The notes beneath the pieces are model-generated. The model was not told where the DNA came from and made no database searches. It saw only the letters and a program-made list of their open reading frames with translations. The position numbers and the translations under genes are program-made. From positions 4,049,201-4,113,200 of the forward strand of contig OX457072.1 in assembly GCA_949752795.1 (NCBI GenBank): a stretch of DNA of 64,000 nucleotides. The letters run 5' to 3'. The DNA comes from Hyperoodon ampullatus (taxonomy: Eukaryota; Chordata; Mammalia; Artiodactyla; Ziphiidae). Below are positions 36,863 through 47,921 of this stretch, piece after piece (within the stretch, counting starts at the first letter, position 1; each line of letters opens with the position of its first letter).

Positions 36863-37331
36863 GTACACTGTGGTCATTTTAACAGAAGTCTGAGTTCCTG
36901 ATTCTTTCTAAGTCTAAGAAGAGAGCAGGACACTGTGGGTCTAAGATGAGAAAGTAGGAGAAGGCCATGTTCATGGGCATAGTCTCCTGACAATGTGATT
37001 TAAACCTGAAAATAAATAGCTGAGTTTTGTCAAATCTGAAATAAATTTAAAATCGAATTATATCAGTTTCTAGGATACGTTTCACTTATTCATTTTATTT
37101 CTGAAGAGTGCTAAAGAATGTTTCTCTAGAACCACTATAAAAGCAAAAAGATGTTTCAGGCCACAAAGAGGCTTAAAAATGTAAATAATTTGTTTAAACA
37201 TTAATAAAAGGAAAAACTGTCAATGAACAAAAGTACTTTTTAAAAAGATGACATTTCTAAGTGCCTGATTTTTTTTACAAAATTAGGGTTTATGCTATAC
37301 ATATTGTATTTCTTAAAATATTCTAATTTTT

Positions 37332-37522
37332 GGGCCTCCCTGGTGGCGCAGTGGTTGAGAGTCCGCCTGCCGATGCAGGGGATACGGGTTCGTGCCCCGG
37401 TCTGGGAGGATCCCATATGCCGCGGAGCGGCTGGGCCCGTGGGCCATGGCTGCTGAGCCTGCGCATCCGGAGCCTGTGCTCCGCAACGGGAGAGGCCACA
37501 ACAGTGAGAGGCCCGCATACCA

Positions 37523-37553
<31 letters not shown>
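37332..37553 (+). mobile_element. Young CHR SINE
   Basis: A full head and body ('cctccctggtggcgcagtgg', 'ccgcggagcggctgggcccg') is followed by an uninterrupted A-tail of more than 30 bases. The target-site duplication AAAATATTCTAATTTTT (17 bp) is exact at 37315-37331 and 37554-37570. The long pure A-tail points to a recent insertion. Confidence 0.97.
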
Positions 37554-37560
<7 letters not shown>

Positions 37561-37771
37561 TCTAATTTTTAAAGAAATGTTCTATTTTCTGTACAGTTGG
37601 TGAGTGTTCTACTGGTTTATAGAAGCTTTTCTTAAAATGTTTAAAAGGGGCTGTAGCATAAGCTCTGACTATGTGTGTAGAAACTGCTATACATAACAAA
37701 TAAGAACAAATTTCAAAATTTTTAGAAGGAACAAAAACATGAAAAAAGATTGACAAGAGTTCACTTGTTTC

Positions 37772-38146
37772 TTTTTTTTTTAATTAGAGTATAGTTGCTT
37801 TACAATGTTGAGCTAGTTTCTTCTGTACAGCAAAGTGAGTCAGTTATACATATACATATATCCACTCTTTTTTAGATTTCCTTCCCATTTAGGTCACCAC
37901 AGAGCATTGAGTTCCCTGTGCTATACAGTAGGTTCTCATTAGTTACCTATTTTATATATAGTCGTGTGTATATGTCGATCCCAATCTCTCAGTTTATCCC
38001 TTCCCCCTTTCCCCCCTTGGTAACCATAAGTTTGTTCTCTACATCTGTGACTCTATTTCTGCTTTGCAAATAAGTTCATCTGTACCATTTTTCTAGACTT
38101 CACTAATTATTAGAGAAATGTGAACCAAAACTACAGTGAGGTATCG
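37772..38146 (-). mobile_element. Twin-primed (5'-inverted) L1 insertion
   Basis: From the poly-T at 37772 to about 38098 the plus strand is the reverse complement of an L1 3' end ('tgtacagcaaagtgagtcag', 'gttccctgtgctatacagta', 'gtttgttctctacatctgtg'). At about 38099 the orientation flips, and 'cactaattattagagaaatg' and 'gaaccaaaactacagtgagg' read as sense L1. Exact 14-bp copies of CTTGTTTCTTTTTT at 37764-37777 and 38147-38160 bracket both parts, so this is one twin-priming event. Confidence 0.85.
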
Positions 38147-38160
38147 CTTGTTTCTTTTTT

Positions 38161-38905
38161 AGAGTAATTTATCAGAGTTTTCTTTATTCCTGACTATAGT
38201 CGTAACGCATGCTAAATGTAAATACTTGAAGCCCACCATTCTGAAGTACCTGTTTCCAGTCTTTTTGTAATTTTTACATTGTGATTTTAACAACTATTTT
38301 TGAAAATCACAACCATTTGACATGCATGGTATTGGGGTTATAAATATGAATAAAACATAGTTTCTTCTTAAAGAATACAGTCTAGTGGGGAAATGAGTCC
38401 AGAAACACTAATTATTATATTATTTGTTAGTAAAAGCAAAAGTAGAGACCTGACCAGGCTTTTACGGGAGTATCTAATTCAGCCTGCAGGGGTGCAGGTA
38501 GGGAGTTGCACCATGGGAGGAGCCTGGATCCCTGAATAAGTGGGTGAAGCAGAGTCCCCACCCCACCCTGGATGAACCAAAATGGACACGAGCAAAACAT
38601 GAACTTCTACTGAGTTGGGCGACTGACATTTGGGGCTGTTTGCTACTTTCTGCTTTTGAGGAGCATTCCATGGACTAGTGATGTACAATTAGTTCAACCA
38701 TGGGATGATTAATTCAACTCTCTCTACCTGTGCTCCAAAATCAAGGAGAAAAAGAAATGGTTACTTGTCTGTTTTTTTCATATTCTCTACAATGAATGAG
38801 TGTTGTTATTATAATCTGAGAACCAATGAAATTTATATTTAAGGGGAGATTTTTTAAAAAGAAAAACACACCATAATCCTGAGTTAGAAAACTTAATTTA
38901 GTAAG
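38161..38905. other. Intergenic sequence, unclassified
   Basis: No gene or firm repeat was recognised. 'atgcatggtattggggttat' and 'gaatacagtctagtggggaa' near 38320-38400 look like a diverged antisense L2 end. Confidence 0.35.
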
Positions 38906-39700
38906 GAATGCAATTTGTCTCTAATTGATCTAGAAGCACAATACAACTCCAAACAAAGCCCCAAAGATATTTTATAAAACTTGACTAAAGGATTATAAAG
39001 CTTATGGAGGAATAAAAACACTAGAATAACCAAATAGTTTGTTTTTAAATGTGTATTGATGGAGGTTTGCCCTCCCAACCTATTAGAAGTTGCAATAACC
39101 ATAAGAGTTTACTACCAGCACAAGAATACATTTAAAAGTCCAGAAACAGAATCTGTACATATAATAGAAATGAATTTAATATGTGATCATTTAAAATCAG
39201 TAGAAGAAGGACGGCCTCTTCCATACATGGTCTTAGGATAACCAGCTCCCCACTAGGGACACCTCCTACGCAAAATCAGATTGTATAGATGAAAGATATA
39301 ACTGTAGAAAAACACAACTATGAAACTAGTATATTAATATCACCTGAGGTAGGAAATATTTTCTAAATTTTATTCCAAATGAGAGAGAGAGATTATAATC
39401 AATAAGAAAGTAGGCTACAGCGATATAGATAAATAGATGATAGATAGATTTCCATTACTTCCCTTAAAGGAGAAATACAAATGTCCAAAAATCACCTGAA
39501 AAAAATCTTGAACCTACTAGGTTGGACAAACCTCCTACAATGTATACACAATGATGTTTGTAGAGGAAAAATTGGAAATAACTGAAAAACAAGCAAAAAG
39601 AAATCAAATAAACTATGGTACATTCTTATAGTGAGACACCCTGTAACAACTAAAAATAATAAATACTCTAAAAGTATCTTCATTGTATTAAATAACAATA
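38906..39700 (+). mobile_element. Old L1 fragment (ORF2 distal part)
   Basis: 'aattgatctagaagcacaat', 'acaactccaaacaaagcccc', 'cttatggaggaataaaaaca' and later 'aaactatggtacattcttat' follow ORF2 order in sense. It is heavily mutated, with no coding capacity. Confidence 0.6.
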
Positions 39701-39960
39701 TTGGGAAAGGTGGGGTCAGGATAAATTAGGAGTTTGGGATTAACAGACACACACCACTGCATATAAAATAGGTAACCAACAAGGACCTACTGTAGAGCAC
39801 AGGGAACTATACTCAATATCTTATAATAACCTATAAGGGAAAAGAATCTGAAAAAGTATATATATATAAAACCGAATCACTTTGCTCTACACCTGAAACT
39901 AACACAACATTGTAAATCAACTATACTTCAATGTTTTTAAGTTTAAAAAAAAATTTTAAA
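39701..39960 (+). mobile_element. L1 3' UTR fragment
   Basis: 'aggtaaccaacaaggaccta', 'agagcacagggaactatact', 'cactttgctctacacctgaa' and 'atcaactatacttcaatg' precede an A-rich tail. These are the signature of cetartiodactyl L1 3' UTRs. Confidence 0.85.
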
Positions 39961-40889
39961 CAATATTCATTGTTAAAACTTCATTTTGAAAGTAAAGAAC
40001 AGAGAAACAGTCTTGGCAAACAATAAACGAAAGTGCAGGAGTGCAATAGAACACGAAGCAAAGGCTGGTCTAACGAGCAAAGGTCATTGCAGGGAAGAGA
40101 ACTGGCCATAGGGGAACATGCAGCTACCTGACGACAGTCTCGTCTGACACACCAGTTGATCAGTGAGTATGAAATTGGCAGCTCTGCTAGGTGTGAATTG
40201 AATTTATTTGACAGATTTTTGAAAAAGATGTAACCATGGAGGGCCATGATTGAAAGTTCCTCTGAAGAATTTGTACCTGGAGCTCGTTTATAAAAAGTGA
40301 TTGGGTTTGGAGAGACTTTAGGAAAAGGCTGTGTTTTTCAGTCAAAGTCCATACGGAAAAAGAGAGGCAATGAGAAATGGACACCTTGAACATGCGTGCA
40401 GGAACCCAGGATGGCTGAAGGGGTCTTGCAAAGAAACCACTTGTGGTTACTCAATAGGCCAAGAGTATCGCAGCGGGTACTACATGCCACAGCATCTCAG
40501 TGGAGTTTAACAGAAACAAAAGCCAACAGTTGTCTGAACAATTTAATTGAGCCAGTGCTGTCTTTAAAATCCTCCTACTCATTTCCAGGCAATTCCCTTA
40601 TCTTTTCTCCATGTATGACCAAGGCTGGTCCACCCTGATCCTTCACATAACTGAGGCCCTTGCTGCCTTTCTATCTCACAGACAAAATAATAAACTTAAA
40701 CTCTGACTCTCCTGAAAGTCAAAATCTACTGTATTTACAACCATCCTAACCCCTGTCTGAAAGAGACATTCCTCCATGTTTTCCCAGGGCTTAAGTCCCA
40801 CCTGTGTTTTTTAGTTCCGTGACTTTTAACTTCACTTATAAGCTACCCCTCTATTTATTCTCCCATGTCTTTCCTCTCTTTTCTGAGAT
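39961..40889. other. Intergenic sequence, unclassified
   Basis: No gene or clearly named repeat was seen. The last 200 bases may belong to the following L2. Confidence 0.35.
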
Positions 40890-42045
40890 CGATTTCACTC
40901 TGTCTATCATGGTGCTGTAATCACCCAAGCCAAAACGCCAAACCTAGATGTCTGCCCCTCCTTCCCTCTCTCTCCCTGACTCTTCATCCCGTCTCCCCCT
41001 TGTCCTTGTGTTCTGTCCTTGAGTGAAGAATTTACAAATTTAACATGATTCATTCGAAAGTAGAAAAGGTGTCAATTCCTTCAGAGTAAGGACCACATCA
41101 TATTTTGGCTTTGATTGAATGAACAAACGAACATTACTGTAGATACATTCATTAAATTCTTGGCCCCTAACTGTTCTCATCTAAAGCATGGTGGTTATGA
41201 TAGAGGTAGAGATACCACATAGAAAGCAGCTAGCCCAGTGGACAGCAAGAGATAATAGATGTTACTGCTACTGGATTAACTCTGGGAAATATAAATAAGT
41301 AGCCATTCCCAAGTTCAGTGGTCTTTTTGTTCTTCCTACTACTTGACTTTTCCCAGCTGCATTTGACACCGCTGGGCGTTTCCTTCTTAAGACTCACAGG
41401 TGTGACTCTCGCCAAGTCTTCTCCACCTTTCTGTGTGGTTCCTTCCTCTCTCTTATGTCTCCTCCTCCTCTGCCCACACTTCACTGTGGTGATTCTTGGG
41501 TATCACTGCCTCCTTTCTTGTTCTAATCCAATCCACGTAGAAATCAGAACAGTCTTTCTAAAATGCAAATTGGATCAAGCTGTGGCCATTACACTTCAGT
41601 AGTTCATCGGTGCCCTTAAAATAACCTTCAAACGCCTATGGCTTAGAAGGCCCTGCATAGTCTAGATGTGGGTGACTCTGTCTGGTTCATCCCTTGTGAC
41701 TCTCTTTCCTGGTTGTGTTCTAGCGTCAAAGAAGTTCTTTCACTTCCCCAAACCACTCTCTGCCTGGAGTTCTTCCTGCCCCAACTTTAACCTTTCTTGC
41801 TTCTCACCCCCTTTAATCTCAGCTTCTCTGCACACTCGGTTCAGGGCTGCGAGAGCTCCCAGTGCATCTTGTCCTGCTTCCAGAACATTTGGCCTCAGAA
41901 TTGTATATTTTTTTGTTACCTCCCCAAAAGTGTTTAAGCACAACAATGTCAGGTACCATATTTGTCTTGGTGACTGCAGCATGCCCAGTGCCTCACAGAG
42001 GGCCAGACACACAGGACACAGAGAAATGTCAACACCCAGTTGCTG
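40890..42045 (+). mobile_element. L2 LINE, long diverged sense copy
   Basis: L2 landmarks appear in order: 'aatcacccaagccaaaacgc', 'gcatttgacaccgctgggcg', 'ttggatcaagctgtggccat', 'aggccctgcatagtctagat', 'ctctgcctggagttcttcct' and 'tgcccagtgcctcacagagg'. A stretch near 41050-41290 is not L2-like and may be an insertion. No open reading frame survives. Confidence 0.65.
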
Positions 42046-42226
42046 ATTCACGTTTTTATTTTAATCCTGTTTTGGGGATGCTAGAGAGATCATGAGAGCA
42101 CAGACAGACTGATGAGCATTCAGGTTTCAGCGAATAAGGAATAGAGTCTGGTTTTCACATGCACTGGACTCTTTGAGGCTGAGAGTAGCCTCAAACATGC
42201 TCATCATGGATGAATATTTGCATCTT

Positions 42227-42580
42227 TGTCAGCTCAGCCTGCTATAACAGAATCCCACAGACTGGGTGGCTTGAACAACAGACATTTATTCCTCAACAGT
42301 TCTGGAAGCCATGAGTCCAAGGTGCCAGCAGTTTGGGTCCCTGGTGAGAAGCCACTTCCTGCACCTCCATGGCTACCCTCTCCCTGTGTGCCCACCTGGC
42401 CTTTCCTCAGTCAGAGAGAGAAAGAAATCAGGCTCTCCGGTCTCTTCTTACAAGGGCTCTAATCCCATCTTGAGGACCCCAGGCTCATGAGCTAGCCCAT
42501 CTCCAAATACCATCACACTAGGGATTAAGCCTTCACTGTATGAATTTTGAGAGAGACATAATTCAGTCCATAGCAGCCTG
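42227..42580 (-). mobile_element. MLT1-type LTR, antisense
   Basis: It starts TGTCAGCTCAGCC and contains 'cagactgggtggcttgaaca', 'agttctggaagccatgagtc' and 'ccaaataccatcacactagg', ending near 'cagtccatagca'. It is almost full length, with no internal ERV sequence beside it. Confidence 0.9.
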
Positions 42581-43665
42581 TAACAGCCTTCCATCCCCAA
42601 ATCTGAAAATTTATTCTCTTTTAAATGAACTTATTAAATACATAACATTTTTACAGATTCCTTTAGATGAATACTTCCTTGGGAGCACTGCAGTGATGGG
42701 CAGTTGCTGAAAAACTAAAGTCTTTGTTAATTTCTGAGATAACGAATTCAGTCGTTAACCTTGTCTTTAACAAGAAAAGAAATTTAGGGCAATTAGGAAA
42801 TAATGAAGTCTTTGCCAAAAGCAGCAATTGATTTTTTTTTCTTTTTTTTTTTTTTTAAAGCAGGTAAAAGAACGCCCTGGAAATGTCCTAACAGGCACCG
42901 GTTCTGTGTTTTGGAGTTGCTGATCCACATAAATGTTTCTTCCCTACTCCTTCCATTCCCAGAACCTACGTGTTTCGGTATCTAGTCAATGTAACGCAGC
43001 CACACGTGGCAAAGAGCAGTTCTTTTACTCTATGTATAAGATGATGCTCACGATTACTTTCAACAGAAACAGATATTCAAGGATATTTTGGAAAATATAT
43101 TCAAATTGGACTTAGAGAAGATGAATGCTCATTCTTGCCATTCTCCATGCAAAGCAAAGTTGGAGGAAGTGTCAGTTAGGTGGCGGAGCAAGAACAGGGG
43201 CTGGAAACCTAGCGAGACGCTGTGGTTTGCTGCGGCCATTGTGTGTGTGATGATTTCTAATGACAAAATACGCAGAGGGGAGTTTCACAGCCTTTCATGG
43301 GAGGAGTCCCAAGATATTAGTACAACGTGTCTGTGAGGACACCTGATCTCTAGCAGAATAAAGCACCTGCTGGCTTCCTCCCAGCCTTACCAGACTTCCT
43401 CATCTTGAGCGTGGCCAAACCTGGCCTGTTCATGCCGAAACTCGACTGAGAATTCTGTGCTTCTCAGTAACTTTTATGGCTGAGTTTCTCCAGGCACCAT
43501 ACCACTTGGTGGGGTGAGGGTGGTCCAAACAGGCTGAAGGTGGGGACGGGGCTGGGCGACAGGGAGAAGACAAGAAAGACACGAACTGCTCAATGTCTGG
43601 TTCAACCTTGTCTCTTTCCCTTCTTCCTTCGTCTTCAAGCCCCCGCCGCCAGCTCTCTTTTGTTG
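42581..43665. other. Unique sequence between two MLT1 LTRs
   Basis: No ERV internal genes, exon or RNA gene were recognised. There is a poly-T run at 42831-42856. Confidence 0.4.
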
Positions 43666-43670
43666 ATATG

Positions 43671-44051
43671 TGTTATCGGCTGAGTCGGGTCCCCTCAAAT
43701 TCGTATGTTGAAGCTCTAACCCCTAGCCCCTCAGAATGTGGCTGTATTTGGAGACAGAGCCCTTAAAGAGGTGATTAAGTTAAAATGAGGTCGTTAGGAT
43801 GGACGTGAATCCAGTAATAAGAAGAGGAAATTTGCACACAAAGAGACACCAGGGATGCACGCACACAGAGGAAGGACCACGTGAAGACACAACGAGAAGG
43901 TGGCCATCCGCTGGCCAAGGAGAGCAGCCTCAGAAGAAACCACACCTGCCAACACCTTGATCTTGGACTTCTAGCCTCCAAAACTGTGACACAATAAATT
44001 CATGTGTTTAAGCCACATAGTGGTGCTTTGTTATAGGAGCAAACTAACACA
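43671..44051 (+). mobile_element. MLT1-type solo LTR with intact target duplication
   Basis: It begins TGTTATCGGC and ends CTAACACA, and contains 'cgtatgttgaagctctaacc', 'agaaggtggccatccgctgg' and 'acacaataaattcatgtgtt'. Flanking ATATG at 43666-43670 and 44052-44056 is an exact 5-bp target-site duplication, so this is a complete solo LTR inserted independently of its neighbour. Confidence 0.93.
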
Positions 44052-44159
44052 ATATGTTTAATACAATCCTACCATCATACGTAATGCTTTGTTCTATTTT
44101 TTCTATTAAACAGCTTTCAAGCAGTTTGTTTTCAACTAGTTCTCATGGACCCACTTCAT

Positions 44160-44240
44160 TACAAGCAGAGACAACAGCATATGCAAAGGCACTGAGGCAT
44201 AAGGGCCAGCAGGTTCAGAAAACTGCAGGCAGCTCTGTGA
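44160..44240 (-). mobile_element. L2 LINE fragment, antisense
   Basis: 'agacaacagcatatgcaaag' and 'gcactgaggcataagggcca' match the reverse complement of the L2 'cagggcctttgcacatgctg' segment. Confidence 0.5.
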
Positions 44241-44327
44241 TATGGTGAGGCAGGGAAACCCCAAACCCTTTCAATGTGCAAGAGTCTCTAGAAGACCCGA
44301 GAGAGAGAAGGGGGGTGGTGGGAGGGG

Positions 44328-44368
44328 AGGAAGGAAGGAAGGAAGGAAGGAAGGAAGGAAGGAAGGAA
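44328..44368 (+). repeat. (GGAA)n microsatellite
   Basis: About ten uninterrupted GGAA units occur within a longer purine tract (44299-44380). Long GGAA arrays can act as ETS-factor landing sites. Confidence 0.97.
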
Positions 44369-45240
44369 AAAGAAAAGAGACAAGGCACTCCGTCTGTGTT
44401 TGTCCCCCCTGCTGTGGACTTACTAGACAGTTTTAGGTAGTTTTAATAAGGTTTCCAGGTTACAGATCTTTCTCCCCCAGGTAAGCTTCAGCCCCCAGAC
44501 TTGCTCTCGGCACCTGCTACACGTCTGCTGATAAACACAGGTAAGAAAAGGAGGGAGGATGAATGCTAAATTCACACATCGGAGAGCCCGCTAACACAAC
44601 TGCAGGGCAACTCTAAATGTAAGCAGGTTTACGTTTGCTCTCTTTTGAAGAGAGGGCTTGACGGTGAAGTTCCTTTGAGCTGGGTCTCAGAGGACGTCTG
44701 CATCTTGTTAAGTCACAGCAGGGTGGGGTCCCTCCCTGCCTTAACTTTCAAAAACAACCAATTGTATGAATTAATTCAGAAGTAAAAGAGCCCTAGGAAA
44801 GTCTTACTGACTAAACGTAGGAAAATCAAATCAGGGTAGAATGAAATCGACTCACAGCGACCTCCTGCAGTAACTAGGTTAGCTGGACCCCTTCCCCAAA
44901 CCTCTCCCACTAACCGAGGTGAACCCAGGACTCGCGGCCTCGTTTTGCGCAGACGGGTCCAAGGATGCTCAGGGCACCCAAGCGGGGCCGTCAGGCTGCG
45001 TCCAACATTATCCAAACGGGAACCTTCTCTTTGGCCCCGGAGGTTAAGCTGCGAATCAGAAGCCCCCGGCAGCTGTGCTCATGGAAGAAATTCAAAGTTC
45101 TTAGAGAGAAGTGACGTAGAACATTCCGCCAACGTTGAGTCTCCACAGGCAGTAAATTCCAAAAATACCTCATTTAACCCTTCCGGGTTAAGGGAGCCCA
45201 GGACGCGTCATTAACTGCACTAAAATAAAACGCGTTTTCC
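44369..45240. other. Intergenic sequence leading into a CpG island
   Basis: No gene or firm repeat was recognised. CpG content increases from about 44930 onward. Confidence 0.4.
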
Positions 45241-45284
45241 TGTCTTCAGCAGTCTCCTTCTAGATCCGTCTCGGTGTTTTTATT

Positions 45285-45610
45285 TGCTCTTTCTTGCAGC
45301 GCTCCCGGGGGCGCGGGGATGCCGGCGGCCAGCCCTGACCATCCAGGCTCCCGGACCATCCGCGGCTCCCCCGGGGGGAACCAGAGCGGGCATCTCCCAT
45401 CCCACCGTGGACTGGGGCGTTCCCTCCAAGGCATTGCATCTCCCGCGCCAGGACGCGCGGGGCGCCCGAAGGAGAGGTGGGCAGCGGGTTCGCCAGCCCC
45501 AGCGCATGGCCCTCGCCTGCCCCGCCCCAAGGCCACGTGCGCCCAACCGGCTTCCTCCCGGTTCCCCACGCGACCCGCCCGCGGCCAAGGGCATCACCGG
45601 TGGCTAAGCC
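45285..45610. promoter_or_regulatory. Intergenic CpG-rich island
   Basis: Each 60-base row from 45301 to 45480 holds about six or seven CpGs, and the block is rich in GCGC, CCCGG and CCGCG. A pyrimidine tract ending in CAG (45273-45299) at the left edge resembles a splice acceptor, but nothing downstream is recognisable as an exon. The island lies about 8.4 kb beyond the candidate XKR4 transcript end. It could be the promoter of an unannotated transcript or an enhancer. Open frames on both strands are composition effects without recognisable domains. Confidence 0.5.
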
Positions 45611-45639
45611 GGGAAGGGAGAGGATGCCAGATAGAATAC

Positions 45640-45800
45640 TGGATGCCCAGGGAAACTTGAATTTCAGCTCATTTTGCAGTATATCTCAGGCAATATTGGG
45701 GACATACTTATACTTTTAAATGATTTACTGTTTATCTGAAGTTCAAGTATAGCTGAACATCTTGTTTTCTGATTTTGTTTCTTTGTTTTTGCTAAATCTG
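45640..45800. mobile_element. Possible MITE-like DNA transposon relic
   Basis: 'actggatgcccagggaaact', 'tgaatttcagctcattttgc' and 'ggggacatacttatactttt', then 'tttatctgaagttcaagtat', resemble a common mammalian palindromic MITE whose halves mirror each other. Family not named. Confidence 0.4.
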
Positions 45801-47548
45801 GCCTAGGCACCAGGGGCTGTGGGTGTGGTCTGTACTGAACACATGGGCAGCCAGGGAGGCCCGTGAGCCGAGGCTCCAAGCCCTGATGCATACTCTGTTG
45901 CTCCAGCAGATTTCATGTACAAAACACAAATTCAAAGGTAAACTTATTAAGGAAGTCAAAATGGCGACCGCAGAGCCTTAACACCCGCCTGCGCAGGGCC
46001 CTTCTGAGTGTGGGACTCTGTGCTCCCTGGGTCACGGGTGCAGGAAGCCTCCCCAGTGAGCCCATAACTATTTCTGCCTCATCTGGTCTGAGTTGATTTC
46101 TGCTACTTGCTCCCAAGAGGATTCTGATTAATACACCAAGATTCATATTTGTAAACCAAAAGGCCAAAATTATGCATTTACTATGGCAATGAAATGCAAA
46201 ATATACCTTTCATGATAAATTTTTATTCTCTGCTCCTAGGGAAAATATTTCTTCCTAAGTCACCCTGAAACAGTACTGTGCACGAGAAATATGGAAAAAG
46301 TCTGACTCTTCCTAATTTCTTTCCAGTCTCCATGCAGAATATCATCCTCCTGTCTTGACAGTAATAAATGTCATCATTAATTAGACCAAGTTTATTAAAT
46401 TATATTCATATTACTTCCATGAGAATTTTTTCATGTGATTTAAAAGGCTTTCTTCCTAGTCTCATCAGTAACAAATTATGTCTGAAGGTGGTTTTCCCAT
46501 TTTCATTTCTCTCTCAAGTCCTGAGGGTATATACCCTATTTGTAGTTGACATTACTCTTGCATGAACTATAGATTCTACTAAAATTTCATCTTTAGTTAC
46601 CTGTGATTGGAAAGAACTTCCTCCCCCATAGTTCATCCCTTCAGGGATAACTGCTTGAATCAAAAAAAAGGAAAATATTGGGCTGAAGTTAGTTATCAAC
46701 ACAAACTTACAACATTAAGTGGCAGATTCTGAAGTGAGCCAAGGGAGTTTTTCCCAGTTCCCCATCCAAGGGAGTAGCCTAACTGACTATTTAATAATTG
46801 TCCTTCATGGCTTATTTCCATTTTTAAGATGGATTTCAAGACTGTTGAAGTCAATATGTCCCCTTCAAATTTATAAAGGATTTCAATATTGCTGACTCTG
46901 AGTCTTACTGGTCCCATGGTAATAATGAGAAAATAGGGCCACTGGGACGTGTAGAAGGAGGGGGGAGGTCTCCACTTCCTTGATTTAATTCCCTGGGGCC
47001 TGAGGATTGATACTGAAATAATGGGAAACTAATGCCATGAGTTCACAGAATTAATAAACCATCTCCAACAAATTTGATAGCTCTATTTTTAAGGTTAACA
47101 ATATTTGTGAATAACAGGAAAACAACAGATGTTCTCATTCAGAAGTTCTTTAGTGTATCAAATATAATAACTTTAAAAAATTTACTTGTAAAATTATGAC
47201 ATTAACTAATGATTCCATCAATCATAGAAAGATACTGAAATGATCATGACTATACCACCAAAACAACTGGATGACTCATTAATTTGAAGAAAAAAATATG
47301 GTGGTTTTTGATATGCCATTTCTGGATCATTGTACAGGTTTTTACCAGAGAAGTTCACACCACCCACATCATCATCATCCTTCTCAAATGGTCATTGGTT
47401 TGTATTATCCCTCTGTTCCCCTTCCCACCTGGCTGGACAGCTTCATCAACTAACATTTTCCCTGTTTTTCAGCTGCACTCCACATATCAGGAAGGGTTAA
47501 TAAAGAGCTGAGCAAATCCAGCTTTCTCTTAAAATGAGAGAAATCCTG
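45801..47548. other. Intergenic sequence, unclassified
   Basis: 45960-46140 has an LTR-like texture ('aaaatggcgaccgcagagcc', 'gattctgattaatacaccaa') but could not be assigned. The remainder is AT-rich with no exon or RNA gene. Confidence 0.35.
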
Positions 47549-47921
47549 TGTCTTAATCAGCTCCGGCTGCTATAACAAAATATCATAGACTGCGTGGCTT
47601 ACTCAACAGACATTTATTTCTCAGTTTTGGAGGCTGTGAAGTCCAAGATCCATGCAGACTGATTCGATTCCTCGTGAGAGCCCTCTTCTGGTTTGCAGAA
47701 ACCACTTCTCATTGTGTCCTCCGAGCGGGGGAGGACAGGCACAGAAAGCTAGTCTCTTCCTCTCCTTACAAGGACACGAATCCCACCACGGGGCCCCACC
47801 CTCATGACCTCATCTAACCTAAATCACTCCCCGAAGGCTCCACTTCCCAATACCATCACACTGAGGGTTAAAAGTTTCAACATATAAATTTGTAAGGGAC
47901 CTGAATGTTCCACCCATAACA
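47549..47921 (-). mobile_element. MLT1-type LTR, antisense
   Basis: It opens TGTCTTAATCAGC, then 'ggctgctataacaaaatatc', 'ccccaccctcatgacctcat' and 'tcccaataccatcacactga', and ends 'cacccataaca'. It is near full length. The flanks (ATCCTG and ATCTG) hint at a degraded target duplication. Confidence 0.9.

Larger units (their letters stand above)
19533..36885 (+). other. XKR4: Candidate very long XKR4 3' UTR
   Basis: After the stop codon, about 17.3 kb passes with hardly any transposon: one antisense SINE, two MIR-like pieces and one small DNA-transposon relic. There is no L1, no LTR and no second gene. The flanking intron and the sequence after 37.3 kb are repeat-dense. The interval ends with AATAAA at 36857 followed by the GT-rich 'actgtggtcatttt'. 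Pumilio-type TGTANATA elements occur at 22200, 23269, 33997 and 36497, and AT-rich stretches are common. I recall long 3' UTRs being annotated for mammalian XKR4 but cannot check this here. Part of the interval could instead be conserved non-coding intergenic DNA. Confidence 0.6.

Noticed and set aside
42227..44051. Two oppositely oriented MLT1 LTRs as the ends of one large inverted-repeat element
   Set aside because: The right LTR has its own exact 5-bp target duplication, so it inserted independently; no ERV internal sequence lies between them.
45246..45660. 105-128 codon frames on both strands at the second CpG island
   Set aside because: Same composition effect; translations are Ala/Arg/Pro/Gly-rich without recognisable motifs.
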